This document shows, one piece after another, positions 40,801-48,169 of a stretch of 64,000 bases of DNA. The DNA lies in the NCBI GenBank assembly GCA_903813345.2, contig CAIIXF020000005.1:1860001-1924000 (forward strand). The letters run 5' to 3'. Below the pieces are notes generated by a model, which did not search any database, was not told where the DNA came from, and saw only the letters and a program-made list of their open reading frames with translations. The position numbers and the translations under genes were made by a program. The stretch is from Owenia fusiformis. Taxonomy: Eukaryota > Annelida > Polychaeta > Sabellida > Oweniidae. Each line of letters begins with the position of its first letter. Positions within the stretch are counted from its first letter, which is position 1.

Positions 40801-43800
40801 ATTCCATGTTGTAGTGATAGGAGCTACATGTATCCCAGGGACTGTACCAGATGAGTGTCGTTATTATGATGAATTCACATCTTGCCATGTACATAGGAAG
40901 ACCTGCCACTCATGTTAATGCCTTGTATTCCATGTTGTAGTGATAGGAGCTACATGTATCCCAGGGACTGTACCAGATGAGTGTAGTTATTATGATGAAT
41001 TCACATCTTGCCATGTACATAGGAAGACCTGCCACTCATGTTAATGCCTTGTATTTCATGTTGTAGTGATAGGAGCTACATGTATCCCAGGGACTGTACC
41101 AGATGAGTGTAGTTATTATGATGAATTCACGTCTTGCCATGTACATAGGAAGACCTGCCAGTGTGTGCCACATTACTATCTCAGTGGGGATTACTGTATG
41201 CCAGGTAACATATAAAATGAATTTATTGAGTTTGAATTGATTTGAAGATACCGATGTCTGTAGCAAGATTGCATTATGATCATGTTCTACTTGTTTTGTA
41301 TTTATTTGGGCAATCTCCTAGCATTTCATCCAGTGCAGTTAGAACTCCTAACCTCTGCAGATTCTTGATTGCACTGTGATTTCTTGAAAGTTCATCAATT
41401 ATATGTTGTTATATCTTTGGAGATATTTCTCTATAAAAAATACTGATACAATTGTACATGTAAACTATACATCAGGTTGAAAATTCATGGATCTTTATCA
41501 ACATGTAAATGAAATAAAGAAATGATGTGTTTTTAAAAAAAAATAATAATATAAAAATGTTGTCATAACAAAGGAAAATTCATTGGAAGAAATCACTTGT
41601 GTGATTCAAACTCCCAATGTGCAAGAAAAAATATGTACAAGTAATTTCTTATGGAGACTTTGTTACCTGGGAATAAATGAATTAAGGATCTGCAGAGAGA
41701 AAGAAGAAACACACTGAACAATCCTGCTTGGAGAATGTTTACTCTGACCATAATATCTTCAGTTGTTTTAATCTTTTGATCCAAATCTAATCTTACTGTA
41801 AAGGAGTTATAATTTAATGTATTGAGCATGCATTATTCTGCTATTGATGATTTTATTTTGTTTTACATTAATTTTGTTAAGGTGGATTGTTTTGACTATA
41901 TACATACCAGTGATCTCCCCTGGATTTTTCTCAAGTGGGTGCAAAATTCTCATTTTTTCAATTCTGACCGAATTTGGTCAAAATATGCCAATTTTTAACG
42001 ATTTATCTCATTTTCAAGTGTGTGCAAATGGATTTTCAGGTGGGTGCTGCGCCCACTTGCTTTAATGGGCTGGTGGGGAGACCACTGCATACATGTATCT
42101 GGTTTGTAAGAGTGTATGCAAACTTTGATGAACAAAATTTTCTATAAGTTACTATTTATTTCTGATTTTTGTTAATATTTATTTTCTTATTTGATTCTGT
42201 GTTTTCATTGCAATCAGTGTGTTTGAATAATTTTTAATTAATAATGAATCGTTAACTGGAAAACTCAACCCTTAGACAACTCATTCCTAGACACCTTATC
42301 TCTTAGACAACTCATCCCTAGACAACTCATCTCTAGACAACTCATCCCTGGACAACTCAACTCCTAGACAACTCATCCCTAGACAACTCATCCCCTAGAC
42401 AACTCATCCCTAGACAACTCATCCCCTGGACAACTCATCCCTAGACAACTCATCCCTAGACACCTTATCTCTAGACAACTCATCTCTAGACAACTCATCC
42501 CTAGACAACTCATCCCTAGACACATCATCTCTAGACAACTTATCCCTAGACAACTCATCCCCTGGACAACTCATCCCTAGACAACTCATCCCTAAACACC
42601 TTATCTCTAGACAACTCATCTCTAGACAACTCATCCCTAGACAACTCATCTCTAGACAACTCATCTTTAGACAATTCATCCCTAGACAACTCATCCCCTG
42701 GACAACTCATCTCTAGACAACTCATCTCTAGACAACTTATTCCTAGACAACTCATCCCCTAGACAACTCATCCCTAGACAACTCATCTCTGGACAACTCA
42801 TCTTTAGACAACTCATCCCTAGACAACTCATCCCCTAAACAACTCATCCCTAGACAACTCATCCCCTGGACAACTCATCTCTAGACAACTCATCCCTAGA
42901 CAACTCATCCCCTGGACAACTCATCTCTAGACAACTCATCTCTAGACAACTTATTCCTAGACAACTCATCCCCTAGACAACTCATCCCTAGACAACTCAT
43001 CTCTGGACAACTCATCTTTAGACAACTCATCCCTAGACAACTCATCCCCTAAACAACTCATCCCTAGACAACTCATCCCCTGGACAACTCATCTCTAGAC
43101 AACTCATCCCTAGACAACTCATCCCCTGGACAACTCATCCCTATACAACTCATCCCTAGACACCTTATCTCTAGACAACTCATCCCTAGACAACTCATCC
43201 CTAGACACATCATCTCTAGACAACTTATCCCTAGACAACTCATCCCCTGGACAACTCATCCCTAGACAACTCATCCCCTAGACAACTCATATCTAGACAA
43301 CTCATCCCTAGACAACTCATCCCTAGACACACCATCTCTAGACAACTTATCCCTAGACAACTCATTCCCTGGACAACTCATCCATAGACAACTCATCCCC
43401 TAGACAACTCATCCCTAGTCAACTCATCCTTTTCCACATACTCTCTCGAACAATCTTGGGTCTAAAGCACAATCAAACTATGAAAAGTAAACAAAATATG
43501 AGATCAACGAAACTTTATCAATGGTAATATAATATAGAATATCAAGAATGAACTATAATTTTACAAGGTTCTTCTTAAATGTACAAGATTCTTCTATAAT
43601 CTAGAAGATTTTCCTTTGATTTACAAGATTCTTATTCAGTTCTAATCTACTTTATGATTGTTCTTCTTTTACAGAGCTAGATAGTAAGAAAGTGTATTTC
43701 TGTTTTAATTTTATTCTCTTACAATTCCTACTTTTTGCAACTTTTGCAGTTGTATTTTTCCAAAGCTCAGTTGAAAATATAGTGCTTTATATTGTGTCAT

Positions 43801-46800
43801 TGCTTTCAGTTGTGATGTGTTTTCATTTGTAGTCGACTACAAATTAAATGTCTGTTAGAAAATATTACTTATCAAGCCTTTATTTGCTCTTTGTTGGGAA
43901 AATTAATGATTTACAATTTTCCTATATTTTGCCACTTATTTTTTTTCAATGTAGAAGATGAACAGCAAACAATAACTTGTAGTGGCCTTATAATCTTCTA
44001 TTTACGAACATAGATATTGTATATACCTACTATCAACCTTGATTAAAATGTTGACCTTCACATTCTTATTCAACATTACAATCTGGTTTAAAGTAGAGGT
44101 ATACAGTTTACCCTGATTTTGCAATTATATATTTTACTTGTATGTATTTATATTATTCTTTCAGCTTGTAGAATAGTAGCTACACATATATACAATTCAA
44201 ACCATTTATCTTTGCTTTAACCTTGCTTTGCTTTTGCTTTATGTAACATAGTGTATGGTGCTGACTGTTACGAGGATGAAGGGTTATGTGTACGCAATGA
44301 CCCGTTCACAGTCTGTGATGAAGATATGTACTTTTGTACATGTGCGACATTTGCAATTGAAGACATGGAGACTGGTGCCTGTTTAAGTGGTGAGGTGTAC
44401 AACACATACTGTTGACCTTAATGCACCACATATGAGAATGCACCACATTTGATTGATCTGTCATGATGTACCAAATATTGTTATGTGTTCAAGAAAGTTT
44501 ACTAATTAGGGTCATGTTGGCATGATATGATGACCAAATAAGGTCAGATGTTACTGGAGAATGAGTATGTTTGATTGGTTTATATTAACAAATGCATGAC
44601 ATATGACTTTACAAAACAATTTATACACAGGATTTGATTAAATTTTATAATGCACATCTCTGAGGTGCAAGGCATTATAATTCATTAAAATGTTGCAAGT
44701 TGTATTGAAGATGAATCTGCATGATTTGTTTACAACAATCATTTTTTTTAATTTTAGCACAAATTAAACATTTGAAAAGCCAAATACTTGATAGACTGTA
44801 CTTCTTGGTTATTAAGCAAATAACAAGTTCACAATTTTCATTCTTAGAGTAAGTATTTCTTAAATTGCACTGTCTGCATGTAGCATTATTAAATGCAGGT
44901 TTGCATTTTGACCTAATGTGTCGTATCAGTGATGTTTACTTGGTGATGTGTTTTCCGACAGATGTGTTAAGACTTATGAATGCTTGCTTATGTCCAAAAT
45001 ATTCACTTTTCCTTTTTACTTACACTATTTTCTTATAATATTATACAAATCTGTTTCTGTCAAAAATTAGTAATCATACCACAATTCTATTGAGTATTAC
45101 AGTTTCCTAACCAGCTATTTCATACAGATCTATAACTTCAAAATTGATGCAGATTCTTTCATTTATGATGTTATATAAAGGGAATTAAAGAGCTTTGGTA
45201 TTATGACATTTTACCTGAACTCCTGCTAAATGAATATCTAATCTCAAATGAATCGTGGATTGTTAAAATTATACCTTATTGTGATTATCTTTTCTTAATT
45301 TACTGCAGTCGTAGGTTCGGAATGTGAAAATAATGAATCATGTGTGGCGCAAGTTGAGAATAGCTTCTGCAATGACAAGGACATTTGTGAATGTCAAGAT
45401 GGATTTACAGAGCATCATGGGTTCTGCGAGCAGCTCACCAATGGTAAGAGATAGAATCATGTAAATATTATCCTTTAGGGAAGTATTTTCAGAAGTACCT
45501 ACAATTTTCAAAGTGGATATAGAATTCAAATTGGTTTGATACACATTACTATGTGTCTCTTTGAATGGAGGAATTTTGATCATTTTTATGAGTTTGAGTT
45601 TTCTATTAATATATGTACATTATATAAATTGTGATCAAAATTGATGTTAGAAATAAAAATGACCTTGCACAACCTAGAGCTGAATCTGGGTACCAGACCC
45701 CTATTTATATAGCATTGTAATTGCATAGTGTTGATAATCTATGGTTTGGAGATATTTAGTCATTTTCTTGTCCTTCAAGAAATGAACATTGTGATAAAAA
45801 ATATTTTGCATGCTGTTCTCAAAATGTCATAGTCATTTGATTAAATATGTACCTTTATGGGTAAACTATGCATTGTACCATATTTATGTGTCTATATGTG
45901 CATGATGCATGGGTATCTCCATTTACAGTGCATGGGTTTGACTGCTTTGACAGACCGTGGTTATGTGAAGAGTTTGACAGGAAAAGTGCATGTATAGATG
46001 GCGCCTGCAGTTGTATCAACGGTTTTGACGTAAATGAAAATGATGTTTGTGTCTCAGGTATAGTGATGTATGCACAGTACAGATAGAAATACATGTACAG
46101 ATAGAAATACATGTACAGATAGAAATACATGTACAGATAGAAATACATGTACAGATAGAGATACATGTACAGATAGAAATACATGTACAGATAGAAATAC
46201 ATGTACAGATAGAAATACATGTACAGATAGAAATACATGTACAGATAGAAATACATGTACAGATAGAAATACATGTACAGATAGAAATACATGTACAGAT
46301 AGAAATACATGTACAGATAGAAATACATGTACATAGGTGCATGATTTGATCCCTTATTTTGATAGTAGAATAGTCTTAAAATGAATTGATGTTCCATGCA
46401 TCTTGTGAAAATGTCTATTCAACCTTTAGAAAAAATGTCTGTTGTTAAATTCCCCCAAAAATGTTTTTCATTCATAATGATATGTAATGTGTTACATCAA
46501 TAGGCTTTGATTTCAAGCTTCTTTTCTGTGACAAAGCTTTAACTTTTTAAAACTGAAAAAGTAAAGAGTTGTAGAATTCAATTTGGAAAATGTCATTCTG
46601 CTTTCTAGTTGAGGATTTTTCTATCTTCTATTTTCAGAAGATATGGTTTGTAAAAATCTATCGATGGTACAAGTCACAAATGAATATGAATTTTAAACAT
46701 TTTGGGGTTTTTAGAATCAGCGTTATAGATAATTTATATAGTAACCATGTATATTATACAGTGTATTAACATTTATTTTTTCAATATAATTATTTCATTA

Positions 46801-47781
46801 ATGTTTGAGATCACTTTATTTCCAGTGTTGGGTAGGTCTTGTTCAGATTTCACAGATTGCATTGTGTATGATCCAAATAGTGATTGTATAGATGGGACAT
46901 GTTTATGCAGGGCGGGCTATTTGGACATAGAGGGGACGTGTACGCAAGGTTTGTGGATCACAAATAACATTTTACTTGTCTTGAAATTTCACATTTTGTG
47001 AAGTTTGTTGTTTCAGCCTGGTCATTTAAATTTTAATAAATTACTTGTTTCATAAAACTAATTTGGGAATATCTATCTGGTGCCTAATTGAGGTATTAAA
47101 AATTGATGAACATTTGTCTATGATGTCATATTATAAAGAAATATAGCACGATCATGGGGAGTCTTTCTAAGGGTTAAAATGGATTCAAATATAATGGTAC
47201 GATTGATCAATATATGGGCACCACTTTTGTATCAGAAAAATCACTTTTGGAGCCATAACTTGGGAAAATTTACAAATATGTTCTCTTTATGTTATGGGTG
47301 ACTTGAGATTACTTATATATCATTATGATGAACTTGACATGGATGGTTACAAAGTTCTTTATAATTCTAGTGCATGGATCATCCTGTGCAGATGATGCCA
47401 CAAAATGCCAGAGGTTTGATGCATTCAGCGAATGTGGTCCTGAGTTGACCTGCATTTGTCGTGATGGCTATATTGTTGGGTCAACAGAAACTTGTCAAGA
47501 AGGTATTCAATTCAAAGTTGATATGTAACATTTACATCTTTTAGTATAGGTTAATTATTATTATATACTCTTGGCATCTAAGACTTCATTTTTTGTGATT
47601 GGTGATGCCATGAACACTTTTTTAATGACCAAGTGTTCTTATATTGTAGCGTTTGGTATAGACTGCAGTAAGGATGCTAGTATATGTACAGCACAGCCTG
47701 AGTTGAACCTGGTCTGTAGTGCTTCCGGGAAATGTCAATGTAAGCCTGGATACCTGATAGATGGCAGCATGTGTATACCAG
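19075..47781 (+). CDS. Secreted MAM / C-type lectin / EGF / PAN / multi-EB protein (3' end unresolved)
   Basis: I do not recognise a named orthologue. Twenty-five exons join in phase into 1094 codons: 19075-19098, 19828-19888, 20126-20258, 21764-22000, 22205-22341, 22808-22982, 28857-28948, 30212-30307, 30528-30647, 31027-31281, 34262-34390, 34530-34658, 35792-35917, 36242-36367, 36939-37064, 37880-38005, 39357-39482, 39795-39932, 41067-41204, 44252-44389, 45309-45443, 45929-46057, 46826-46948, 47371-47502, 47650-47781. Order: signal peptide, MAM (about 29-197), CTLD (198-318), EGF (319-358), PAN (359-443), fifteen cysteine modules (444-1094). No transmembrane segment is seen. The last exon ends in a good donor (GTAAGT), so more exons should follow before the convergent gene at 52182. 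An extracellular recognition or adhesion role is inferred from domains only. Introns hold a nested TRIM gene, exon-edge arrays, a LINE and TIR elements. The first two exons are the least certain. Confidence 0.75.
20126..22341 (+). CDS. MAM domain exons 3-5
   Basis: Exons 20126-20258, 21764-22000 and 22205-22341 encode one MAM domain (meprin/A5/PTP-mu type, an extracellular beta-sandwich used in adhesion). Visible hallmarks are CDFEDDSICEF near the start, LDWTLTTGPG, then GSYMLMISHEA, AQLVSPLMKV, CLKFWYHMFS, LRLLWTEAT, FRLVFEGVRGDSFRSDIGLDDISMTIGRC, which is the complete canonical order. The acceptor of the middle exon is the last of eight tandem copies. Confidence 0.88.
20302..20418 (+). repeat. 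GTGGTGACAT hairpin-family copy (short)
   Basis: GTCACCACAACAAGTGGTGG at the start and AAGGTGGTGTCATTTTGCAT then TTAATGCCTTGT at the end, with a 70-bp middle. Confidence 0.7.
20719..21763 (+). repeat. Seven 147-bp tandem partial copies of the acceptor side of MAM exon 4
   Basis: Starts at 20721, 20868, 21014, 21161, 21308, 21455, 21602; the eighth (21749) runs into the complete exon 21764-22000. Each unit holds CTCTATTCATTCCAG, then the first 110 or so bases of the exon, then CTATTATTTATAG instead of the exon remainder. Using an upstream acceptor reads KFCYYL and a stop. Copies are nearly identical. Confidence 0.95.
22638..22780 (+). repeat. GTGGTGACAT hairpin-family copy lacking the first arm
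   Basis: GACATATTGTTATGATCTCC to GGTGGTGACATTTTGCATGT, then TAATGCCTTG. Intron 5 of the lectin gene. Confidence 0.65.
22808..30307 (+). CDS. C-type lectin-like domain exons 6-8
   Basis: Exons 22808-22982, 28857-28948 and 30212-30307 give a complete CTLD: CQDRWTQYGLHCYKYFDE, W..HKDCENRDGGLVSVLSQAEQNFV, then WLGLNYSDPRWTWSDGS and YHYSNW, ending WRKFPCSDLNSYFCKK. The disulfide cysteines and the WLGL-type motif are present. The sugar/Ca2+ motif (EPN or QPD) is replaced by EQGSG and the WND site reads WRKFPC, so canonical calcium-dependent sugar binding is unlikely. The 5.9-kb intron after the first of these exons contains the TRIM gene. Confidence 0.85.
22983..23952 (+). repeat. Eleven 88-bp tandem copies of the donor side of CTLD exon 6
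   Basis: Units start at 22991, 23079, 23167, 23255, 23343, 23431, 23519, 23607, 23698, 23782 and 23870, repeating GTGAGAACAGGGACGGGGG through CTTCAGGGTAAGT. The first, functional copy is inside exon 22808-22982. Reading past the real donor gives TCA GGG TAA, an immediate stop. Confidence 0.95.
24383..24388 (-). promoter_or_regulatory. Poly(A) signal of the TRIM-NHL gene
   Basis: AATAAA on the minus strand, 28 bases after the TAA stop. This supports a real independent 3' end for the nested gene. Confidence 0.6.
24417..26399 (-). CDS. TRIM-NHL protein (RING, two B-boxes, coiled coil, NHL), intronless
   Basis: A single 660-codon open frame encodes a predicted E3 ubiquitin ligase of the TRIM class with a C-terminal beta-propeller. 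RING: C17 P I C20, C32-x-H34, C37, C40, C58, C61. B-box1: about 102-145. B-box2: about 169-205 (CTEHSDQPLKFYC, CRDCCITDHSGH). A coiled coil rich in K/E/Q runs about 207-330. NHL-type repeats fill about 410-660 (HPHRLCMNSKGELLVTD, QPFGVCTDSLDNIFIADNGNSRI, RPAAVAIDHNGDLLVG). No filamin domain is seen between coiled coil and NHL, so it is closer to TRIM2/3-like or TRIM56-like lineage expansions than to TRIM71. It sits antisense in intron 6 of the lectin gene. Being intronless, it may derive from a retrocopy. All RING zinc ligands are intact. Confidence 0.92.
   Translation of the reverse strand: MAAAKSFIEEYTELLMCPICLDTVKTPKSLKCLHSFCEGCLDEWIQTEKDSRKKNYPCPVCKCDTDIPNGGANSYRTNFTMKSMAEALERTKKQLNESSINCDICVQDDQHTHAVARCIECAEYLCNTCDKSHGRMRSSKSHKHVKLTGDTEKDSKIAIDCLVQRNIDCTEHSDQPLKFYCKTDKAIVCRDCCITDHSGHSCVKIEDVAKEEIRNVSALIGLAIQRKNLLEKQLKISDNLTETQGQKLQKLLSSIKSDRRAMQSELDKYFNKQERDAKEAHNNTLKQVESRRTDIELKKGITESTLLHLMSLQKHGHPVEIVNSSADIKQTLQDWSSMPLRVDSEHQDKSLDIGTYKPGHLDISQLGHIVTSTDKASVKASATSLQCKESPKLCMPNLHRTEHLVDKKSESCAIQDICVGENQNILVVEYPENKPKFVTYEINPRSLNKKSTKEINSVGVCTTKDNCYAICDLTNKCVAIYNQNLVHKRNIGTFKHPHRLCMNSKGELLVTDFAVKCVYIVDCNNGSILGTIGDGVLEKPRFLTTNSKYAVIVSDEGGHSVKMFNRKGDLLNTYGTKGSGNNQLHQPFGVCTDSLDNIFIADNGNSRIHMLDPTGKFIKYLLTPEDNAGRPAAVAIDHNGDLLVGTGSGDLHFIKYMAYQ
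26912..28450 (+). mobile_element. GTGGTGACAT hairpin element with about nine 130-150 bp internal repeats
   Basis: Opens with ATGTCACCACCAAAAGTGG and TGACATATTGTTATGG, then GGCGTCCGGCGGTTGGCG. The body repeats TTGACATTTGACCTTCAATG and TCAACTTGCTTCAAATTGAC. It closes with GGTGGTGACATTTTG, the complement of the opening arm, then TTAATGCCTTG. No coding capacity. Confidence 0.8.
28553..28856 (+). repeat. Tandem degenerate copies of the acceptor side of CTLD exon 7
   Basis: GTGGTTCCAG-type acceptors occur at 28553, 28635, 28741 (as TTCAAG) and 28847 (real), spaced 82, 106 and 106 bp. Copies read GATGACTTTGGTCTGAT, an internally deleted version of the exon start, then TAGCAATACTTCC. Confidence 0.85.
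29040..29200 (+). repeat. Reverse-orientation relative of 14635-14880
   Basis: Contains AACATGTCAAAATAAAAA, TCAGTGGTAAAATATGATAT and a region around ACATCGCCAGATCGTTGG, matching the other copy on the opposite strand. Confidence 0.55.
29230..29341. repeat. 112-bp palindrome
   Basis: CATCCTATGATTTACTCGTG with ATATGATTTTAATCC pairs with GGATAAAAATCATATTACTC and ATAAATCATAGGAT. MITE-like, in intron 7 of the lectin gene. Confidence 0.75.
29342..30211. other. Intronic sequence, nothing recognised
   Basis: AT-rich unique-looking intron between CTLD exons 7 and 8. Confidence 0.5.
30528..30647 (+). CDS. EGF-like domain exon 9
   Basis: A symmetrical phase-1 exon of 120 bases encodes one EGF module: DKDECYNSPCGHGG, TCVDIIPGFFCACPVGF, TGKTCE. 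All six cysteines are present with normal spacing. The leading DxDE resembles calcium-binding EGF modules. Confidence 0.9.
31027..31281 (+). CDS. PAN/apple-like domain exon 10
   Basis: A 255-base phase-1 exon encodes about 85 residues with the PAN pattern: LTLEECLERCRTH..FECISVDYNEANSTCILSKADR, ending WNYFEV. This fold mediates protein or carbohydrate contacts in secreted proteins. The donor side of the exon (from 31251) is the first copy of a 67-bp tandem array. Confidence 0.85.
31251..31612 (+). repeat. Six 67-bp tandem copies of the donor side of PAN exon 10
   Basis: CAGAAATGGAATTACTTTGA occurs at 31251 (real exon), 31318, 31385, 31452, 31519 and 31571 (last unit shortened), most followed by the donor GGTGAGTACACCG. 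Reading past the real donor gives SGEYTVTRLTVTIAEMELL and a stop. Confidence 0.95.
31904..34065 (+). repeat. Three identical 720-bp tandem copies
   Basis: The blocks starting CTACATGTCGGCCAGTC at 31904, 32624 and 33344 are identical line for line as given. The sequence is AT-rich and non-coding on both strands. It lies between PAN exon 10 and the first EB exon. Either a very recent amplification or an assembly artefact. Confidence 0.97.
34193..34261 (+). repeat. Partial copy of the acceptor side of EB exon 11
   Basis: ATACTATTCATTTCAGTGCT and AGGGGCCAATTGTAGCTCAG occur once here and again at the real exon start (34262). Using the first acceptor reads into CQL-type sequence and a stop within about 20 codons. 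Confidence 0.85.
34262..47781 (+). CDS. Fifteen tandem EB/EGF-like cysteine modules, exons 11-25
   Basis: Each module is a single exon of 123-138 bases, divisible by three, with phase 1 at both ends. The shared pattern is V-x-G-x-x-C-S, a second Cys after 4-8 residues, D-x-x-S-x-C, G-x-C-x-C, G-Y and a final Cys close to the donor. Examples start VLGLDCSDEEYLC, VVGAACSLKPTMC, VMGYDCSGNSSIC, VHGFDCFDRPWLC. This matches the EB module or a short EGF variant. Uniform phase and length indicate expansion by exon duplication. Exons at 41067, 44252 and 45309 are the most diverged. Confidence 0.82.
34778..35609. mobile_element. 832-bp near-complete palindrome with AGATT target duplication
   Basis: Ends CACAGGCTGGTATCGAAA and its complement; AGATT lies directly outside both (34773-34777, 35610-35614). 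The arms (about 404 bp each) pair throughout, leaving a loop near 35182-35204. Each arm carries TTTGTCCGCTGTGACGGAGC at its outer and inner end, so that motif appears four times. No coding capacity. It sits in intron 12 of the lectin gene. Confidence 0.9.
36107..36220 (+). repeat. GTGGTGACAT hairpin-family copy (short), just before EB exon 14
   Basis: ATGTCACCACAAGAAGTGATG to GGTGGTGACATTTCGTATG, ending 21 bp before the exon acceptor. Confidence 0.75.
37734..37879 (+). pseudogene. Truncated duplicate of EB exon 16 without a donor
   Basis: A 146-bp upstream copy has a good acceptor (TCTTGCAG) and the same coding start (LEAKCDQDPGICVILNENST) as the real exon at 37880, but its 3' end is fused to intron sequence and reads CFTNIDCVL then TAG. 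It cannot be included productively. Confidence 0.9.
38010..39150 (+). mobile_element. 5'-truncated non-LTR retrotransposon (LINE) with reverse-transcriptase tail remnant
   Basis: The frame reads ALHLFDSLVQPILMYGSEIW, the conserved segment just after the RT domain, then an in-frame TAA at 38189, then a further 249 codons with a C-terminal zinc-knuckle-like CNFCGEIENEVHFMIKC. The end has a TAGTG repeat and AATAAAAG. The polymerase core is missing. Inserted in intron 16 right after the donor of exon 37880-38005. Family not resolved (CR1/RTE-like candidates). Confidence 0.85.
40178..41063 (+). repeat. Seven 126-bp tandem partial copies of the acceptor side of EB exon 19
   Basis: Acceptor TAG positions begin at 40181, 40308, 40434, 40560, 40686, 40812 and 40938; the eighth (41064) is the real one. 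Each copy has TTGTAGTGATAGGAGCTACA through GGAAGACCTGCCA, then CTCATGTTAATGCCTTG, the tail motif of the GTGGTGACAT repeat family. Using an upstream acceptor reads RKTCHSC and a stop. Confidence 0.95.
41205..41907. other. Intronic sequence, nothing recognised
   Basis: AT-rich intron following EB exon 19; no gene or clear repeat seen. Confidence 0.45.
41908..42087. mobile_element. 180-bp TIR element (CAGTGRTCTCCCC ends) with CATAC target duplication
   Basis: CAGTGATCTCCCCTGG at the left pairs with TGGGGAGACCACTG at the right; CATAC flanks both sides (41903-41907 and 42088-42092). Non-coding MITE. Confidence 0.8.
42272..43430. repeat. Minisatellite of 15-bp unit CTAGACAACTCATCC, over 70 copies
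   Basis: A run of about 1.16 kb with minor variants (CACCTTATCT, CCTGGACAACTC). A higher-order repeat is visible: blocks around 42690-42880 and 42880-43110 recur nearly unchanged. Reverse frames reading MSCLEMSCLGMS are artefacts. Confidence 0.97.
43431..44251. other. Intronic sequence, nothing recognised
   Basis: AT-rich intron upstream of EB exon 20. Confidence 0.45.
44390..45308. other. Intronic sequence, nothing recognised
   Basis: AT-rich intron between EB exons 20 and 21. Confidence 0.45.
46075..46336. repeat. 18-bp minisatellite ACAGATAGAAATACATGT, about 14 copies
   Basis: Nearly perfect head-to-tail units just after the donor of EB exon 22. Because 18 is divisible by three, several frames stay open on both strands (VQIEIH, TDRNTC, LYMYFY), all artefacts. 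Confidence 0.97.
46337..46825. other. Intronic sequence, nothing recognised
   Basis: AT-rich intron between EB exons 22 and 23. Confidence 0.4.
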
Positions 47782-48169
47782 GTAAGTCTATTTTCATTCT
47801 CAAAATTCATTTCGTTCGTTGCGTACCTTCACTACCTCATGAGGTAAGGCACAGGAGGTACGGATTGCACTGGACGAAAGGCTCGGAGATTGGTCAATTT
47901 TACGTAATAGACTTGATAGATTAATTAGGCTTCGTTGTAAAATATTGACTTCTGAAATGACATGTAGGGTGAATAGGCTTAACCAATTATGATAGCTGTT
48001 ACATTGTACCAGATGCTGTATTATAGATATCTGTGATCTGAATTTATTGGATTACACATTACATTATTGATCAAATTTATTAATTGTCCAAAGACAACTG
48101 TCAACTGGGTATCACATTCACATATGATTGAGTTGAATTCACATTATGACAGAATGCAAAGGCATTTTT

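Noticed and set aside
42419-42755. Cys/Met-rich and SRDEL-rich minus-strand frames
   Set aside because: Translations of the 15-bp minisatellite in an intron.
45855-46397. Open frames on both strands over the 18-bp minisatellite
   Set aside because: The unit is a multiple of three without stops in several frames; no domain, start context or conservation.
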